NCBI GenBank assembly: GCA_016169945.1
Contig: JADLSH010000393.1
Span: forward strand, 11,693,501 to 11,757,500
Length of the DNA stretch: 64,000 bases
Origin: Trachythela sp. YZ-2020
Taxonomy: Eukaryota > Cnidaria > Anthozoa > Malacalcyonacea > Clavulariidae
Direction of reading: 5' to 3'
Positions 1 to 15,200 of the stretch are shown here, in pieces; the stretch's first letter is position 1; each line of letters opens with the position of its first letter. The notes beneath the pieces are model-generated. The model saw only the letters and a program-made list of their open reading frames with translations. It did no database searches and was not told where the DNA came from. Made by a program: the position numbers and the translations under genes.

Positions 1-81
1 TTGTATCCCGAAACTCAGAACTGGCTTATTGTGTGCCATTGTTTTAATATGTCTATCTCGCATAATTATTTCCAATTACAG

Positions 82-265
82 GTTGGAAATGAAAGTAATT
101 GCAACAGTAGTTTCTTGGAAATACACGATGGTGATTCATTGGTGGTAAAAAGACTATGTTGGTTAAATGGTTCTTTCAGCCTTCTGTCTACGAGTTCTCA
201 ACTTTCAATCCATTTGATGGTCACTAGCAATGATCTATTCAGGACATTTCGTGCTCATCATCAAG
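82..265 (+). CDS. CUB domain 1, C-terminal exon of the adhesion GPCR
   Basis: This is the first exon of the receptor visible in the window. It is bounded by an acceptor after a pyrimidine tract (TTACAG, 76-81) and a donor at 266, and runs phase 0 to phase 1. It encodes the second half of a CUB beta-sandwich: a segment with FLEIHDG (the usual CUB pattern is 'L.I.DG'), then a Cys, then strands with repeated Ser. The first half must lie upstream of position 1. CUB domains are extracellular protein- or carbohydrate-binding modules. The weak match of its last strands makes this the least certain of the two CUB calls. Confidence 0.7.
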
Positions 266-3200
266 GTAATGTTAATGATGCTGTCGCCTTCTCCCCTAGT
301 GTCCACCTTCTCCCCTAGTGTCCACCGATGATTAGATCTTTCCCAGTCTCAGCACTGGATTAAAGTTTTTCTCACGAATCATAATGCGTATATCCAATTC
401 ACAAGTATCTTTGGTTTTACTAAAATATTTTGAAGGATTCGGGAGTATGAGTTACCGTGGAAAGTGAATTTGTTAATTATACATACAGGAAGAAATAATG
501 TATATTATATATAGAGAGTGGCATCAGTTATAACTGTTACATCTGACAGCCCTGCGTCAATCCCAACATCTGAAATAGATTATATAAATTTCAAAAGATG
601 AAGTCTTACGCCTGTATTCTAAAAGCTCACTCACACTCACACTCAAAGAGTGGAGGTTCAATCTGAGCTTAACTTGAGTGTCAGTGCTGTTTTTGAAAAG
701 CTTGAGGGTTAGTGCCGTACCATACTATGTGAGTACTCACCCTCCAGCTATTCAAAAATAGCACTGACATTCAAGGGAAGCTTAGATTTAACCTCCACTC
801 TTTGAATGTGAGTGTGAGTGAGCTTTTAGAATACAGGCGTTAGTACAGAAAAATTTTGTATGATATCAATATTTTAATTTTAAGAAATATAATATTTAAT
901 GCTACTGAGATTTTATAAAATAATGTTCTCTACTGTTTAGGAGTATGCTCTTTAACAGTGAACCCTTGGAGTGGAGTGTTAGCTAGCCCTAACTATCCTA
1001 ATTCATACTTGTCTAATCAAAACTGTTCCTGGAGATTCCCTGATCGTGGCGAAGGTTACAAAACAACATTTACCATCAAACACTTGAATTTTGATGTTAA
1101 ATCAGATTGCAAACAAAATCACCTCACAATAATATCGAGTACAGTAAGCAAGGATATTTGTTCCTCCAAGTCTCCGCCTCCTTTCACGTTCGACAGCAGT
1201 AGGGTGGTAGTTATATTTCAATCAAAAGAAAATTACAACAAATTTACTGGATTTGAAATAGAATACGTTGTGCAAGGTTAGTTTTAACTTGTATCATATA
1301 GCAATCTGTTATATTTGCAGGTTTCTATTATATACATATTGGCAGCAAACATGTCAATCATATCAACCATATATATATTATGCAAGCCTGCGCACATTCA
1401 TATCATCATAGCCCCCCAGAAAAATTGAAAGGTCGACAAGTTGGAGAAATTTTCAACCATGCAATTCGGGCCAAAAATATGCTTTTTGTTAATCGACACA
1501 ACGAAATTATTCACATTTACATTCATTCGAAAACTCGAACTATCTATGACTCGAACACGTATATACAATATGTGATAACCTGTGTTTGTGTGTCGGGGTG
1601 GGGTGGGGTGGGTTGAATTTTTAAGTCGGGCGTTTTCAGTGTCAGTTGGGAAAATGTTATCTGCCCCCCCTAAAAAGTTGGCCCCGTACGCCTATGCATA
1701 TAATCTAATTGATCATGTATCCCTGATCCTGCATGCATGGGGGTTATTACGAACCTATTCATCTACCAATCAAGCATGTACCCTATCTGATCCATCCACC
1801 CAAATAATATTATGATCATTCAATGATCCAGATGGCTGGATGCATATAGCTGAAGGCAAATTAATGTTAGAACATAATAACATTTAGTTTTGATCAGTTT
1901 GAAAATAGCCGAACAGTTTGCACTGATCAAAATACCCTGATGAAAATCCGAGCTTACGGATCGACGGCTTCGCTAAATTAGTAGATAAACCTGTTTACCA
2001 CAAAAACAAAACAATTATTTTCTTATGTCCAGATATAGATGAATGTAGTACAAATCAACACAATTGTCACAAAGAAGCAAACTGTAGAAATACCATTGGA
2101 AGTTATGTTTGTGAATGTAATATGTACCACACAGGGAATGGAACATTTTGTACAGGTATACCAAATATTTAGTAACGAAACCAAAGAAAGTATTGACTAT
2201 TTTTCGAGATTAATATTACGAGATTCATTTTAATAATTATATTTCTATTGTCCTAAATCACGATCTTCTTAATACCTTTATTTTTAACAAGTCTGAATTA
2301 TCTCACTTACTGAATTACCTAACTGAGATATTTCACTTCTATTTCGCCACGCGTTGGCAATTATTGCTCTTTACTTGTTCCCCGTTCTAAATTTGCAATC
2401 TCAAATTATGTTTCATAGGTTGTTTACGCCCCTCAATCGAAATCTTTGTGATGGTAGTTGACATGTTAGCACCATTATTCTGTCTTCCTCTTTGTTTTTT
2501 TCCTGCTGAGTTCCATTAATATGCCATAACCAGCATGTTGGTCTTGCTGGATGAAGTTTACGAGGAATTCATCCAACATGGCTTAACTCGCTTTCTAACT
2601 TCAAATCTGGGGATTGGTTGTACACAACCTATAACAAATAACCAGGATTTTCTAAATTTGATCTATGGTACGCAAAAATGTCTGCTCTCATTCATAAGGT
2701 TATTAGCTGAAAATGTGTTGATTTCGGATTTAGATATTGATGAATGCAGCCTTGGATTACAAGTTTGTAAACCACTGCATACAATATGCAAGAATACTGA
2801 AGGAGCGTATGATTGTGAATGCAAGGCAGGGTTTGAAGGAAATGGTCATGTTCGTTGTGTCAGTGAGTATAAGAAACATCAAATTAATATTTTATTATTA
2901 TAGTAAGCGCAAGTCATATTTTGTATGAAATGTGCACGTTCGTTGTTACAACAGGTGTTCAGTAACATTGAGGTAGATGTTGAAGTATGAGCTTGAAGGG
3001 TTTAGAAGATGCTGTATACGGGAATTATTTACTAAATTTTCACATGTAAACAACAAACTGCATGTAAGATGTAACGTTATATATTGGTCAATTTGTAACT
3101 ATAGGATCTTAGATTATGGCCAGAAATGTGATAAACAAACCCAGATAGTTTTTCCTTTTGGTCTGATAGCCATATTTCTGGGTTTTTTTTGCCAATTCTA

Positions 3201-6200
3201 AATTCAGTCGGCATAGGGTGGCTTCCTCCCCGCACTTTCTCCAACCCAGAGGCAGAACCTATAATCTTTTTGTTTGGTGACAACGAGCCATCGATAGGTT
3301 ACTATATTTCATGCTAGAGACTACTGAATTTGACTGATGATAAATCGAAAAGTAGCGAAAAGCGATTGTTGTAAAAAGGAATCAACTATACTTTACTACT
3401 GGATACAGCTCCAAAGTATTATTGTTTTGATAGGGTATAGTCAAGGACTATACTCACTACTTAGCGAACTACTCCCCATCTTTAATTTGTATCAATTTGT
3501 ATGTCATTCCAATCGCAGACATAGATGAATGTAAGAAAGGTCGGCATGAATGTGATGTAAACGCCGAGTGCACCGATACTGAAGGAAGTTATATTTGCAC
3601 ATGCGCAGTATACTACACTGGCAATGGCACATATTGTGAAGGTATAGAATATCAGGTTATGATGAAAATACTATGCATGCATTATTGAACAGAACTCCTT
3701 CTGCATAATTTGAGATCAAAGTTGGGTTATTGCTTATAACTGTCTTTCTTAATGAAATGTCGTGCATGTTAGGAATAAAAATACTATGACCTGTCACATT
3801 TTCTTGAACTTACTACGTTATATTTTTGAAGAAAATGTAAAACAAAGTCAAAGGGTAGTTCTGAAGTCAACCATGAAAAAAATTCTGTCTATAGACATTT
3901 TAAGTACTGAATTTAAGTAAAGCCAAAATGGTGGATATTGAACGTCAACTTCCTCGGTCGCGGTCGTTTTCTTTTAGTTACTCACGGTCAAACCGCGTGG
4001 GAACTAAAACTAACGTGTAATATTCGCCTTTTGTCCGACCCTAGTTATTTTACCCTAGTTATATATAGAGCTCTCTGGATGAGTCTGGAGGAATTGTCTG
4101 GAGGCAAATATGAGGACGTCCGCCTGCAGTCCTCCCCTTGGCGCCGCTAAAGTAGCACTATATTCTGATTAAAATAGTTAATAAAATACATGGTTGGAGA
4201 CTCGATGGAACTCATTATCTAGGTTAGTCTAGGTTTTTTGCTAATCTTGAAACTAAGCCAAAACATTGCTATTGGCTAGTTGGGCGAAAATACAATACAT
4301 ACGTCACGAACAAGGACCAAATTCTTGCATAAACTTAGACAAAAACATAGATAATGAATTGTACCTCCATCGAGTCTCCAAACCATGTATTTTATTATAA
4401 ACTATGGTTCAATAACAATATATAGATTTATAATATTCCGTGTGCGTGTGCGATGTGCGTGTGCGCGTGCTTGTGCTTGTGCGTGTGCGTGTGCGTGTGC
4501 GTGTGCGTGTGCGTGTGCTTGTGCTTGTGCTTGTACTTATATGTCCCAGACATTGGAGTTGTATTTTACTTCTATCTCTTCAAATATGGTGATAATTTAG
4601 TTTTCTATTTTCTTGTCAGATATCAATGAATGTTTACAAAACATAAGTGGTTGTCATAGGAACGCCAAATGTAGCAATACAATTGGTTCTTATAAATGTA
4701 TCTGTGATTCTGGTTACACTGGGAATGGAGAGAATTGCGCTGGTAATTAGTCCTATTTTTTTAGACTTTCTCAAAGTTGGTATCAATGGCCAATCCCATT
4801 ATATTTTGAAGAAGAAGAAAAATTCCGTGTTTCTATACAGTATGTTATAGAAACACACGTGGGAGTTTGGGAGAACTAGAAATAGTCAGAGGGAAAACGA
4901 GCCCATATAGCGCCAGTTTTCCACGTTATTTCGAGATCGGTACAAACAACTACATAAAAACACTACTCTATTTAACCAGACCGCTGCAATGGTTTATTAT
5001 AATAAAGATATAATTGTAACAATTTAGAAATATGAGTTAAGTCAATCATATTAAACAAAAGTTTTATAATATTAAACCGATACTGATACTTTTTGATACT
5101 GAACTATGATCTGTGATTCTGTGGAGTACTTCTATTGACATAGATAATTGAAATTACATGTATATTTCGTATTCATACTGTCTAACGAGTTTGTTATCTA
5201 GACATAGACGAGTGTTTGTCCAATATTCCGTTATGTCACGACAACGCAAAATGCCAGAATACTCCTGGATCCTTCATTTGTAACTGTGGTCCTGGTTTTA
5301 CTGGAGATGGATATAACTGCTCAGGTAGATACTACCGTAGATAGATTAACATATCATAGATTAATAGCGATAATAGATATATATTAACATTTGACCTAAG
5401 ATATATTAACATTTGACGCTGATAACAGCTATGACTGCCTATACTACTTAATAATTACCTATTTTTGCCCGTTGCTGATCGGTAGGGATGGAATCGGTCA
5501 TAACCACGCGAGGAATCATAGATAATTCCCAACTAATGGTACCTCCTGGGGGGCGCGTGCCGCCTGTGCGAATAAGCTTACAATGTTAACTTGCTTTTAT
5601 GTTATAAAATACATTTATAATAACATAGATGTATAACATAAATTATATAATGGTTGCATAGATTAATACCATTAATTTATTAGTACTGATGATGATCCAG
5701 AAACACAAGATAATTATTTTGATCGCCATGCAAATCTGTAATAAGAACGATCATGTATATTTTGTGATAATTGAATAAATGAACTGTTACATTTTATAAC
5801 TGAATATGACGTGATGTGGGTACAATAAGTTAAAATAGTTTTGTTTAGTTAGTTACTTTGTTTTCTGCTTCATAGTCTTCTTTGCAGCTTAAAGTCAATT
5901 AAACGTTTATGGCTGAAAAGCGTGCTGTTATCTATTTTGTTATAGTACAAGCTGTTAAAACTCATGACTCTACACGATCATGGGAATTTTTCCAGTGAGT
6001 TTAAGCAGTTTAACTCCAACTTCTTTCCTTTCCTAATCATGACGTTTACGTTTAGATATGGATGAATGCAGTTTGAATAAAAACGTTTGCCATCGTAATG
6101 CAGAATGCAACAATACTATTGGTTCATTTGAATGTCGTTGTTTGACTGGGTATACTGGAGATGGATTTAACTGTACAGGTGAACAGTTTCAAAGAAATCT

Positions 6201-9200
6201 ATTTCTTATATAAAATACATTACTATGAAAATATGAAAATTTAATATATCGAATAATGACATTTGAATTATTATAAAATATAAATTACATACGAAGATAT
6301 ACGAAATTCCTAAAATAGATCTGTGTACGATTTGTATAATATCTATTAGCTGTTAACTAGTCTGTCGTCATATCGTTTTTGTTCTATCTCAAATAAACAT
6401 TTATTAAATATTAACAATGACAATGTGACTCATTAACAATGACGATTTGAAGACTGAGAGCGGTTTTTAAAACTAATAACTAAGTGTTTTCCCGAGGCAT
6501 GGGAAAAGAAACATTTAAAAAACAAGTTGAGTTCAATACTAGTTCAAAACATATAGTACGGCAATCGAAAATGCTGTGTTAAATATGTTACATTTAGATT
6601 TGGATGAATGCATTTTGAATAAAGCCGTTTGCCATTCTAATGCAAAATGCGACAATACTATTGGTTCATTTGAATGTCGCTGTTTGTCAGGCTATACTGG
6701 AGATGGATTTAACTGTACAGGTGACTGATTGAAAACAGATTTAATGCAACTTATTTTTAGCAGTAAACCCTTTATAAATGAATATGAATTGCAAAGTAGA
6801 TATGCATGCAGTTAGAGACAAGTGAGCGTTCAGTTGCTATGTAATATATACAAACCGCGCGAAAGGCCGAACTGCAAGGTTTGTATATGACTTCTAAAAT
6901 GACTCGTTTTGTACGCTCATTGGCGTTGGAATTTTGAAGATTGATGATCAAATATATAGATCCGCTACGGGTCATGATTTTCCTTCGTATTTTGCTTATG
7001 AATAATTAATTAATTTTAGAAGTAATATAATTATATAAGATTTGTAATCCAGGCATAATGTAATTTGTTCAAGTTCTCCGGATTTAAAATATTTTGTATT
7101 GAGCTTTCAACTCGGTGCTTCGAGTCTTCATCAGAATGTTGTTTGGAAATGTTTGAATGTTCGCGCAGTTTTATTATTTGTTGTATTCGACGAGAGCGTC
7201 TGATTGTTGGTCCTTGTGTTGGATTAGACATTTCATTGGTTGTACGAGGATGTGTTGTTATAGATGTGGTCTCTTGGTTAGCGTGGGTGGAGGTAGATGA
7301 TAGTGATCTTGTGATGGTTCTAGTTTTATGTGAATGTTTCAGTTGTAGGTAAACTGTAGGAATGTCAACCTTTCGGTTTATAATGTTTCTGTCTAAGCTG
7401 TGTCACGCTTCTTTAAATTCGCGGGCATGTTTTGTGGTTGCTTGTCCGAGTACTTCCGTATGTGCCCAGACTCCACCCACGCTAACCAAGAAACCACATC
7501 TATAACAACGCATCCTTCTGTATGTCCTCCTTAAACCTCCCGTGATGAAGTTGTGAGATTTGATTTCATTAGAATCATTTTATGTTTGCAATGTAGCATT
7601 TAAAGCAAGTTCATAATATTTCAGTTATTGGAGAATATATTTTTCTATTTCTTTATATGTTTAGATGTGGATGAATGCAGTTTGATTAAAAATGTTTGTC
7701 ATCCGAATGGAGAATGTAACAATACTATTGGTTCATTGAAATGTCGTTGTTTGTCTGGATACACTGGAGACGGATTTAACTGTACAGGTGAACAGATTCA
7801 GTAAAATTGATACCCTAATTGTTGCTAGACAGTTTAAGGAGAATTTTGAATTCATGCAGTATCGAACAGTCAAATCAATCTTTTAAAATACTTTATTTTG
7901 TAGATTTGGATGAATGCAGTTTGAGTAATGATGCATGTCACCAGGATGCAAAATGCATCAACACTATTGGTTCTTTCAATTGTAACTGTCTTCCTGGCTA
8001 CACTGGGGACGGATTTAACTGTTCAGGTTGGCTGGATACACATGCATATTCTCAACACCACTCATATTTTATAAACAAAACGCAAATTAAGAAAATCAAT
8101 ATCATTACTGTATAGTCAACCATCCATAAATTGGGTCAACATTCGCTTGAATCTCTCCAAAAATGGTTCGTTGGAGCAACTTTATCACAAACTCAAAGTC
8201 GTTTATTACTATACTGATGTTATTTTCAGATTTAGATGAATGTCACCTGAATACAAGCATGTGCCATTCTAACGCCAGATGTTCTAATACCGTTGGTTCA
8301 TACCGTTGTAACTGTGTGACTGGTTTTACTGGGGATGGATTCAACTGCACAGGTAAGGCGCTGATAAAAATTTTCGGGAACTGGGGAAATTACCGCTGGT
8401 CCCCCTGTATGACGTCATATTTTTCAAACATAAAAAACAATGCTTTATTAGAGAGCGTCCCTCTACCGGGCCATAAATTTGAAAAGGGACCTACAAAAGT
8501 CCCCACTTGTACGAGCGCTAAAAGTTAAGAGAGTTGACACCTCGGCCACGTTTTACTTTCTTCCCTGCCCTCTCGTCGGCCCTATCAACGTCTTCTTCCA
8601 CTCTAGGCCTGTATTTGAAAAGTCGGTTCTAGTTCTAGGCCAGTCTAAGGTAGTTTGCCAGAACTAACAGTAATTATGAACTTAATCTTTTAGATCTGAA
8701 TGAATGCACGTTACACCAAGACATTTGTCATCAAAATGCAGAATGTGCAAATATGGCCGGGTCATATAAGTGTCAGTGTTTTACTGGTTTTATTGGAAAT
8801 GGACTTAATTGTACAGGTATAAATATCAGGAGATTTATCCTGCCGTATGCTGTACTTTAAATCAAGAATCACTATTCCCATGATGGTAAATTTATATATA
8901 TATATCTGTTGGCGCTACTTTTCAGATTTTTTAAAAAGTATGAATGTTTTAAGAATCAAATTAGGCACTTCAATTTCTTCTTCAGTCTTGGCAGTCAATA
9001 CTGATTCGTTGTGTAGGTACGATCGGTTTGATGGTCAGCAGCTTTTCATTCAACCAAATATTTGGAAAGAATTCTTGTGACATTGCTCTTAAATTATCCC
9101 CCATTTCAAAATTTTCTGGGGGAGCATGCTCCCATACCCCCTAAAGATCTCGCGCCTTCAGCACTCGATACTAGTGTTACTGCACACTCGGAGATCTTTA

Positions 9201-12200
9201 GCCCCCCAATCCAAGAAATGCTCCGTGGTCCCTGCAGTTGTTCCATTTAGAAGCTGTGATGATTCGGAGAGAATTATATTTGCAAATTGTTAAGTATCAA
9301 ATGTTCTATTTTCTTTACGATTATTCAAAGACATTAACGAATGTTGCTTAAAAAGGAAAAGTTGTCATCCTAATGCTGAATGTGTGAATGTAATTGGATC
9401 ATTTTATTGTCGATGTCGTCATGGTTATACTGGAGGTGGATTCAGTTGCACAGGTAACGATTGAATATCAATAACTCAATATTAAATATAAGTATGGCTG
9501 TTCTTAAACCTGGAACAACTGGATATCATTTCAGAAGTGATACCAAAAATGAAATCAAAGAGTTACGACTTATACTAGTTTGTGCATTTCGCATTTTTTA
9601 AAAGATTAGGCAAGCATGCGTTATAACTTGACCTCTCACCAGTTAAAATAAATACATTGACAAAGCTTTGAGAACGTATGGAAACAAAGGAAATTGATGC
9701 CACACAAATAGCACTAAATCCTTGCTATATATATAATATCCTGTTACGCTTAAGATATGATGCTTGTATTCAGCATGTGATATATATCAAAATATGAAAT
9801 AACTAAATGATAACTACGGTATTTAGCAACGAAATGACGTAAATTTTAGTGGTATTTTTTGTTTTCTCGTCAGATGTTGATGAATGTAAACAGAAGATAA
9901 ATCTTTGTGACAATAATGCAAAGTGTATCAATATTAATGGATCTTACAACTGTCAATGTGATAACGGATACTCTGGCGATGGATTTCATTGTTCAGGTAT
10001 TCGGCTCGTGCAAGTGACGTCACAACTCATAATTGTTTGGCTTCCGCCACTTTGGGTGGCAAAGTGAAACTAACTATAAAATGAAATCCAACATGGCTGA
10101 AATTAAACGTACGACAACTTTCCTTAATAACTCGAGTTCTAGACATGCTAAAACAACAAAGTATACACCAAAATACTCCTCGTTGTTCAAGGATTCTAGT
10201 GAGATATAAGGGGAAACGGCACCTCGCTTTGCAAAAATGAAAATATGCATACACGATGTGAATAATTCTACTATCGGACACCAAACACTAGTATAGGAGT
10301 TGACGATAACCAAACAAAAATAATGTGCCTTTTAATGTTTATGTTTAGATATGTTGAATGGCAGCACACATTGTTTGCTTGAAAAACGCCAAGATGTTAC
10401 TTGGGAGACCACTGAAACCGGTGATGTCCGTACATATCCCTGTCCTAATGATCATCTGGGTAAGAGAAATCCACGAAGAATGTTTTAACGCGTCAGTACA
10501 TGCCTATTACAACTATTTATATACTGTACCTAATAAACAATACCTGCACTATCAACTTTTCGCCTCGAATACAAACTTAAAATTGAATCTCAATATTATT
10601 TGTCTAAAACTGGCACTTTGAAGAGTTTAAGAAAGAAATACTATATAGGGAGTATACAAAAAGATTTATAAAGAAAATAGCGTTGTACTACTCGAAAAAT
10701 ATGCGTCTGAGCATTCGAGCAGTTACTTCAGTATAGTATCAAGGGTGAATGTTGTACACAGCAGTCATCTATCATAATTAAGAAATATTGATATGTCGAA
10801 GTTACGACCACAATCCTTTGCGAACTTCAACTGTTTACAAAAATTTGACATGTTTAAAATAGCTCATTATGGTGGACACAAACTGATGTTTTCTGGTGAG
10901 TCATAAAGTTCAGCTCAGAGGAATCAAGCTAGTTAAATGATCTGTATCAGTAAAAAACATGTAACACACAACACAGTATAACAATTTTTACAATTATGTT
11001 TGGGTTTATAGGAAACTGTTCACGAAAATGTTCGATTAAAAGAACTTGGGAGCGTCCCGATATGAGTAATTGTGTATCTCCAAATTTTGTTTTTCTCGAT
11101 AATCAGGTAAATCAGCATTTATACAACGTATTTTTAACTTTCAAGTTTGAAACACTGTTAGGAATAAATAGTTCTCTCTTCACTCGGTTCTAATAAATAT
11201 GCAGAGACCCAGCCTTGTTTAGACTTATAACCAGGAGCTGTCGCGAAAAATGCATCAATAGGCCTATATTAGCAACTGCATGCTCCTGGTTAGGTCTAAA
11301 AATGTGTATGTAATTTTCGCTCGAAATTTCTATATACGAACGGCGTCAACACTCAATTTCTATTGAGCGAAATGCTCAACATATAGAATATAGAAGTTTC
11401 TTAAGTGCCATTTTTAGTGCAAAGTTTCTTTGAAACTTTGCAGTATTGTGATGAGTGGCGAAAATTCACATCAGTCAGTCAGTCAGTCAGACATTCAGAC
11501 ATTCAGTCATAGTGTAAACTTCCGGGGGGTATTTGTGATTTATATTCTTCGTAAGTTCGTGGACTTTTAGCGATTTTTTTCTTTTTTGAAGCTTTGAAGT
11601 GTAAAGGCACAACTACAATTATTTATTCGATCGTCTTGATGTTATTTCCGAATTTACACGCTTTATCCAAAGACGTTGTGAAAGTGAATCTTCCCCCGGA
11701 ATTCAAACATTTTCAGTATTTCAGCATTTTAACACCTTTGTAATCTGATATTTATTATATCGTAACTAATTATATATTCAGTACTTTTGGTCGATTATAA
11801 CTTCTGTTTTAAAAACCGTGTGATTTTCGCTAATACACCCTTTTATAGAGCTTTAAAAACAGTACATACTGACCAACTTTCAAAGAAAAACAATAAAAAT
11901 TGACAAAGTTACGGCGAAATTTGAAATGTAGCGTACGGGTCAAACCGGATGTCAAAACTGGCCCACCTACAGTATCTTTGTGCGTCTGTATATATAACTA
12001 TGATGTTTGATACATTCTATATACTTTCTAGTTTTGCTTAGCCTTTATTTTAGTAGTCTGTGTACAACCGTACTCTCGAAATTTTATATACACGATGAAA
12101 TAATAAATAAATAAATAAAATTTGAAATAATCGAAGTTGAGTTGACATATTTGTAATTAGTTGAATAAAACTGATCAAATATTGCAACCGTAAACGAAAG

Positions 12201-15200
12201 ACAATTTTATCTGCTTACTATAATATATTGGCAAAAACATAAATCACTCATTGCGAATTTAGAATTACGAATGATGAAATATTACAAGCTTTTCATTGAC
12301 AAGTGTACTTGTTGAAAAACTGGCATGCTAGCTTTTCAAAAGCTTATCACATTTCATCAATTTTCAAGGGCAAATAAAAATAGTAAAGGTAAAAATAATT
12401 GCCAAATAAAAATTGCTCGTGTAAATACGTAATATGCAAATATAAACACAACACAACATGGATGCACAACAATTACGTACGCACTATACTATAAACCATG
12501 TAATATAGCATTTGTCTTTTAAAACTTTGCACTATCCTTGGATCACTAGTCTGAATTTTGATGATTTCAAATAATCATTTAACATGTAACGACATGACTA
12601 AATAGAAAAACATGACCCAAAAAACTTCAAACATGGCAAGATAAATATCCAAGTTACAAAATAATGAAAATGTAGTGCCCATCCCTTTAACTAGTCTGAA
12701 TTTTCCCATGGGGGCGAAACTTTCGCGAAGGTTGGAAGGCCCACATCGGATCGAATCGGATCGAATTTTATTCAAAAAAAGCTTAAAATTTAGCGAAACG
12801 ATCAGCTAAACAAAGCGCGGGGATCTCAGCTTTCAGCGAGTGTGTCTCACCATAGGTCTCACGCGTATTGGTTATCGATAATAAAACATTAAAACATGGC
12901 ATTACGCTATCATTCGGCAATTTTATGATTTATCGGGTTGGATTTAAATGATAACGTTCGGATCGGATCACAATTTTTGTGTCTCGGATCGGATTCGGAT
13001 CGACAATTTCAGTAAACTCTCGGATTATACGACCTCAATCCGATCCGATGAATGGATCCGATGCACACCTTTAGTTACCAGTACAACTCATTTCCCTATC
13101 TAATAAATGAAGAAGAGCAATACTTGATATCGTATTATAATTTGTTCTTAATTGTATTTCATGGTTTTTATCTATTACTCTCCCCAATAATATAAATATT
13201 CTGTACTGTAGCAATGTAGAATTCAGGGCTATATTTATGTTCGTTATACTTTTTACATATTATGTTTTAGTTTCAAGAGGAAATTGTGACCAAAGAAGAT
13301 GTTTTACACGGAAGTGATGTACTTTCTAACTTAACAAGTCGTAATAGAACAAGATTGTATGGTGGTGATATCATTACTTCTGTAAGGATTCTCAAACGTT
13401 TGGTCTTCGATAGTAATCGCTCAAGGTTGTCAAACTTTAGTAAACATGATATTGAAAAATTCACCACTGTAAGTATATAGTTTAACTTTAATTATTTTCT
13501 TCTAGTCCGCTCCGAAACTATAAGCCATTCCATTTAGTGTTAGAGGAAATTAGAATACTCGATTGAATACAAGATATACTTTTAGAGTACTGATCTATAG
13601 ACTATACTTATTCTTATTTAATGTCCTTTGTTGTTATTCCCTAAATGCTAAAATATTACACATCCGCACCATGCAGATATATTATATTATATTGATATCA
13701 GAATATAGGATTCAGAAATCAGTGCCTTTTGGAAACTATATGGTTGTATCATGAATATAATTTTGTAATTTTTACATGCATTCATTGTGGCAGAAGAACG
13801 ATGATTGAACCAAACATGTTATTTCATGAAATGGTATAGGGGCGTTACTTAAAAATGATGCAAGTATAAATAATTTTAAGGAAATACGTTTTACATATAC
13901 ATAGTGTAAGTTTTGCTTAGGGCTTTGAGCACTAGAAATGTTGCTGGAGCTGAAAGTACTAGCAATTAGTTGAAAAAACCTTTAGGTTTGTGTGTATACG
14001 TGAGCTTCCATTTTTTTTCTAAAGGCCATGGTATATATTCAGCGTAATCCTTCATAAGCTTTTATGCATGACAATTGACGTATAAAATATATGTATCATA
14101 TTGAGAAAAGCCCTCATACAATACAATTAATGTTTTATATTTGCAGAGCTACAGTCAAACCGTAAGCAACTTACTAGATACTGAGAATCTTCCTGTCTGG
14201 GAAGGTGTGAAAAAGGTGAATTAATGTAAAATTTACTTTAACTTTCTATATCTATTTCTTTACCCACCACAATTATTTTATTAAGATCTTACGAGCGTAG
14301 GCCTATATATAATATTTTTGTAATCATTAAAATTAAAAATAACTTTAAATAATAATATAAGATTATCGGTGAAGAATGTCATGAATGTTTCCTTTTATTC
14401 AGTACTCAATTGTCAACAGATTTTGTATACTTCTCGTTATAGCTTCCAGAATCCTATTATTTTATACACAAAATAGCTCTTTTATCCGATTTCATTTCAA
14501 TAAAATGGTGTAAAATAGCTACAGATTTATTTAAATTGAATGTAGAAATATAGAAGTAACCTAACGTTCTTTTCCTAGCGCAAATTGACAGCGTTAACAT
14601 TGGTGACCAACGTAGAGGAATTTGGTAACACATTAATCAACAGACAAATTGAGATTCTTCATAATGACAAAAACATGACGACTTTAGAGAGATCATCTTA
14701 TACAGTGTTTATCAGTATAGAGAATATTGGTAAGGATCTTCAACAAAATTCTATTTCATACAGTATGTGAATCTACGTATATATTAGACACTAGTATAAT
14801 TTTATATGTGATCTTATGTATATTAGTGACATTTATACATTTGAATTTTAGAAATCTCATCAGAAGTCATAGATGTGAGAAATTTTAGCGGTTTTGTGTT
14901 CGGAAAATCTTCATCTGAAGATGATTATGGTGCTATAAGTTTTCCAAGCAGTCTATTTGGAGAAGAAAAGGAAGGTATACTACATACTTGCACTAGTGTA
15001 ACTGCATATCTGTATGTACTACTGTGACTATAACTGCTGTTACTCAACTATATAATTGCAACTACTACTTAAAATGTAATTGTAACTGACTGCATGTTAT
15101 TACAACATTAATAATATAGATGAAAAAATTACTTAATTCTGATTGGCTAAGAGCAGTGCACTTATTTTTGAAATTGCACAGTGTGCAATTACAGTAGTGC

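Noticed and set aside
1938..1975. CTGATGA followed by a 5-bp hairpin (ATCCG...CGGAT), another hammerhead-like start
   Set aside because: The required GAAA is GACG, and no stem III follows.
5693..5722. Hammerhead-ribozyme-like core CTGATGA...GAAAC
   Set aside because: Stem II would be two base pairs and no complementary stem I or stem III can be formed with the flanks.
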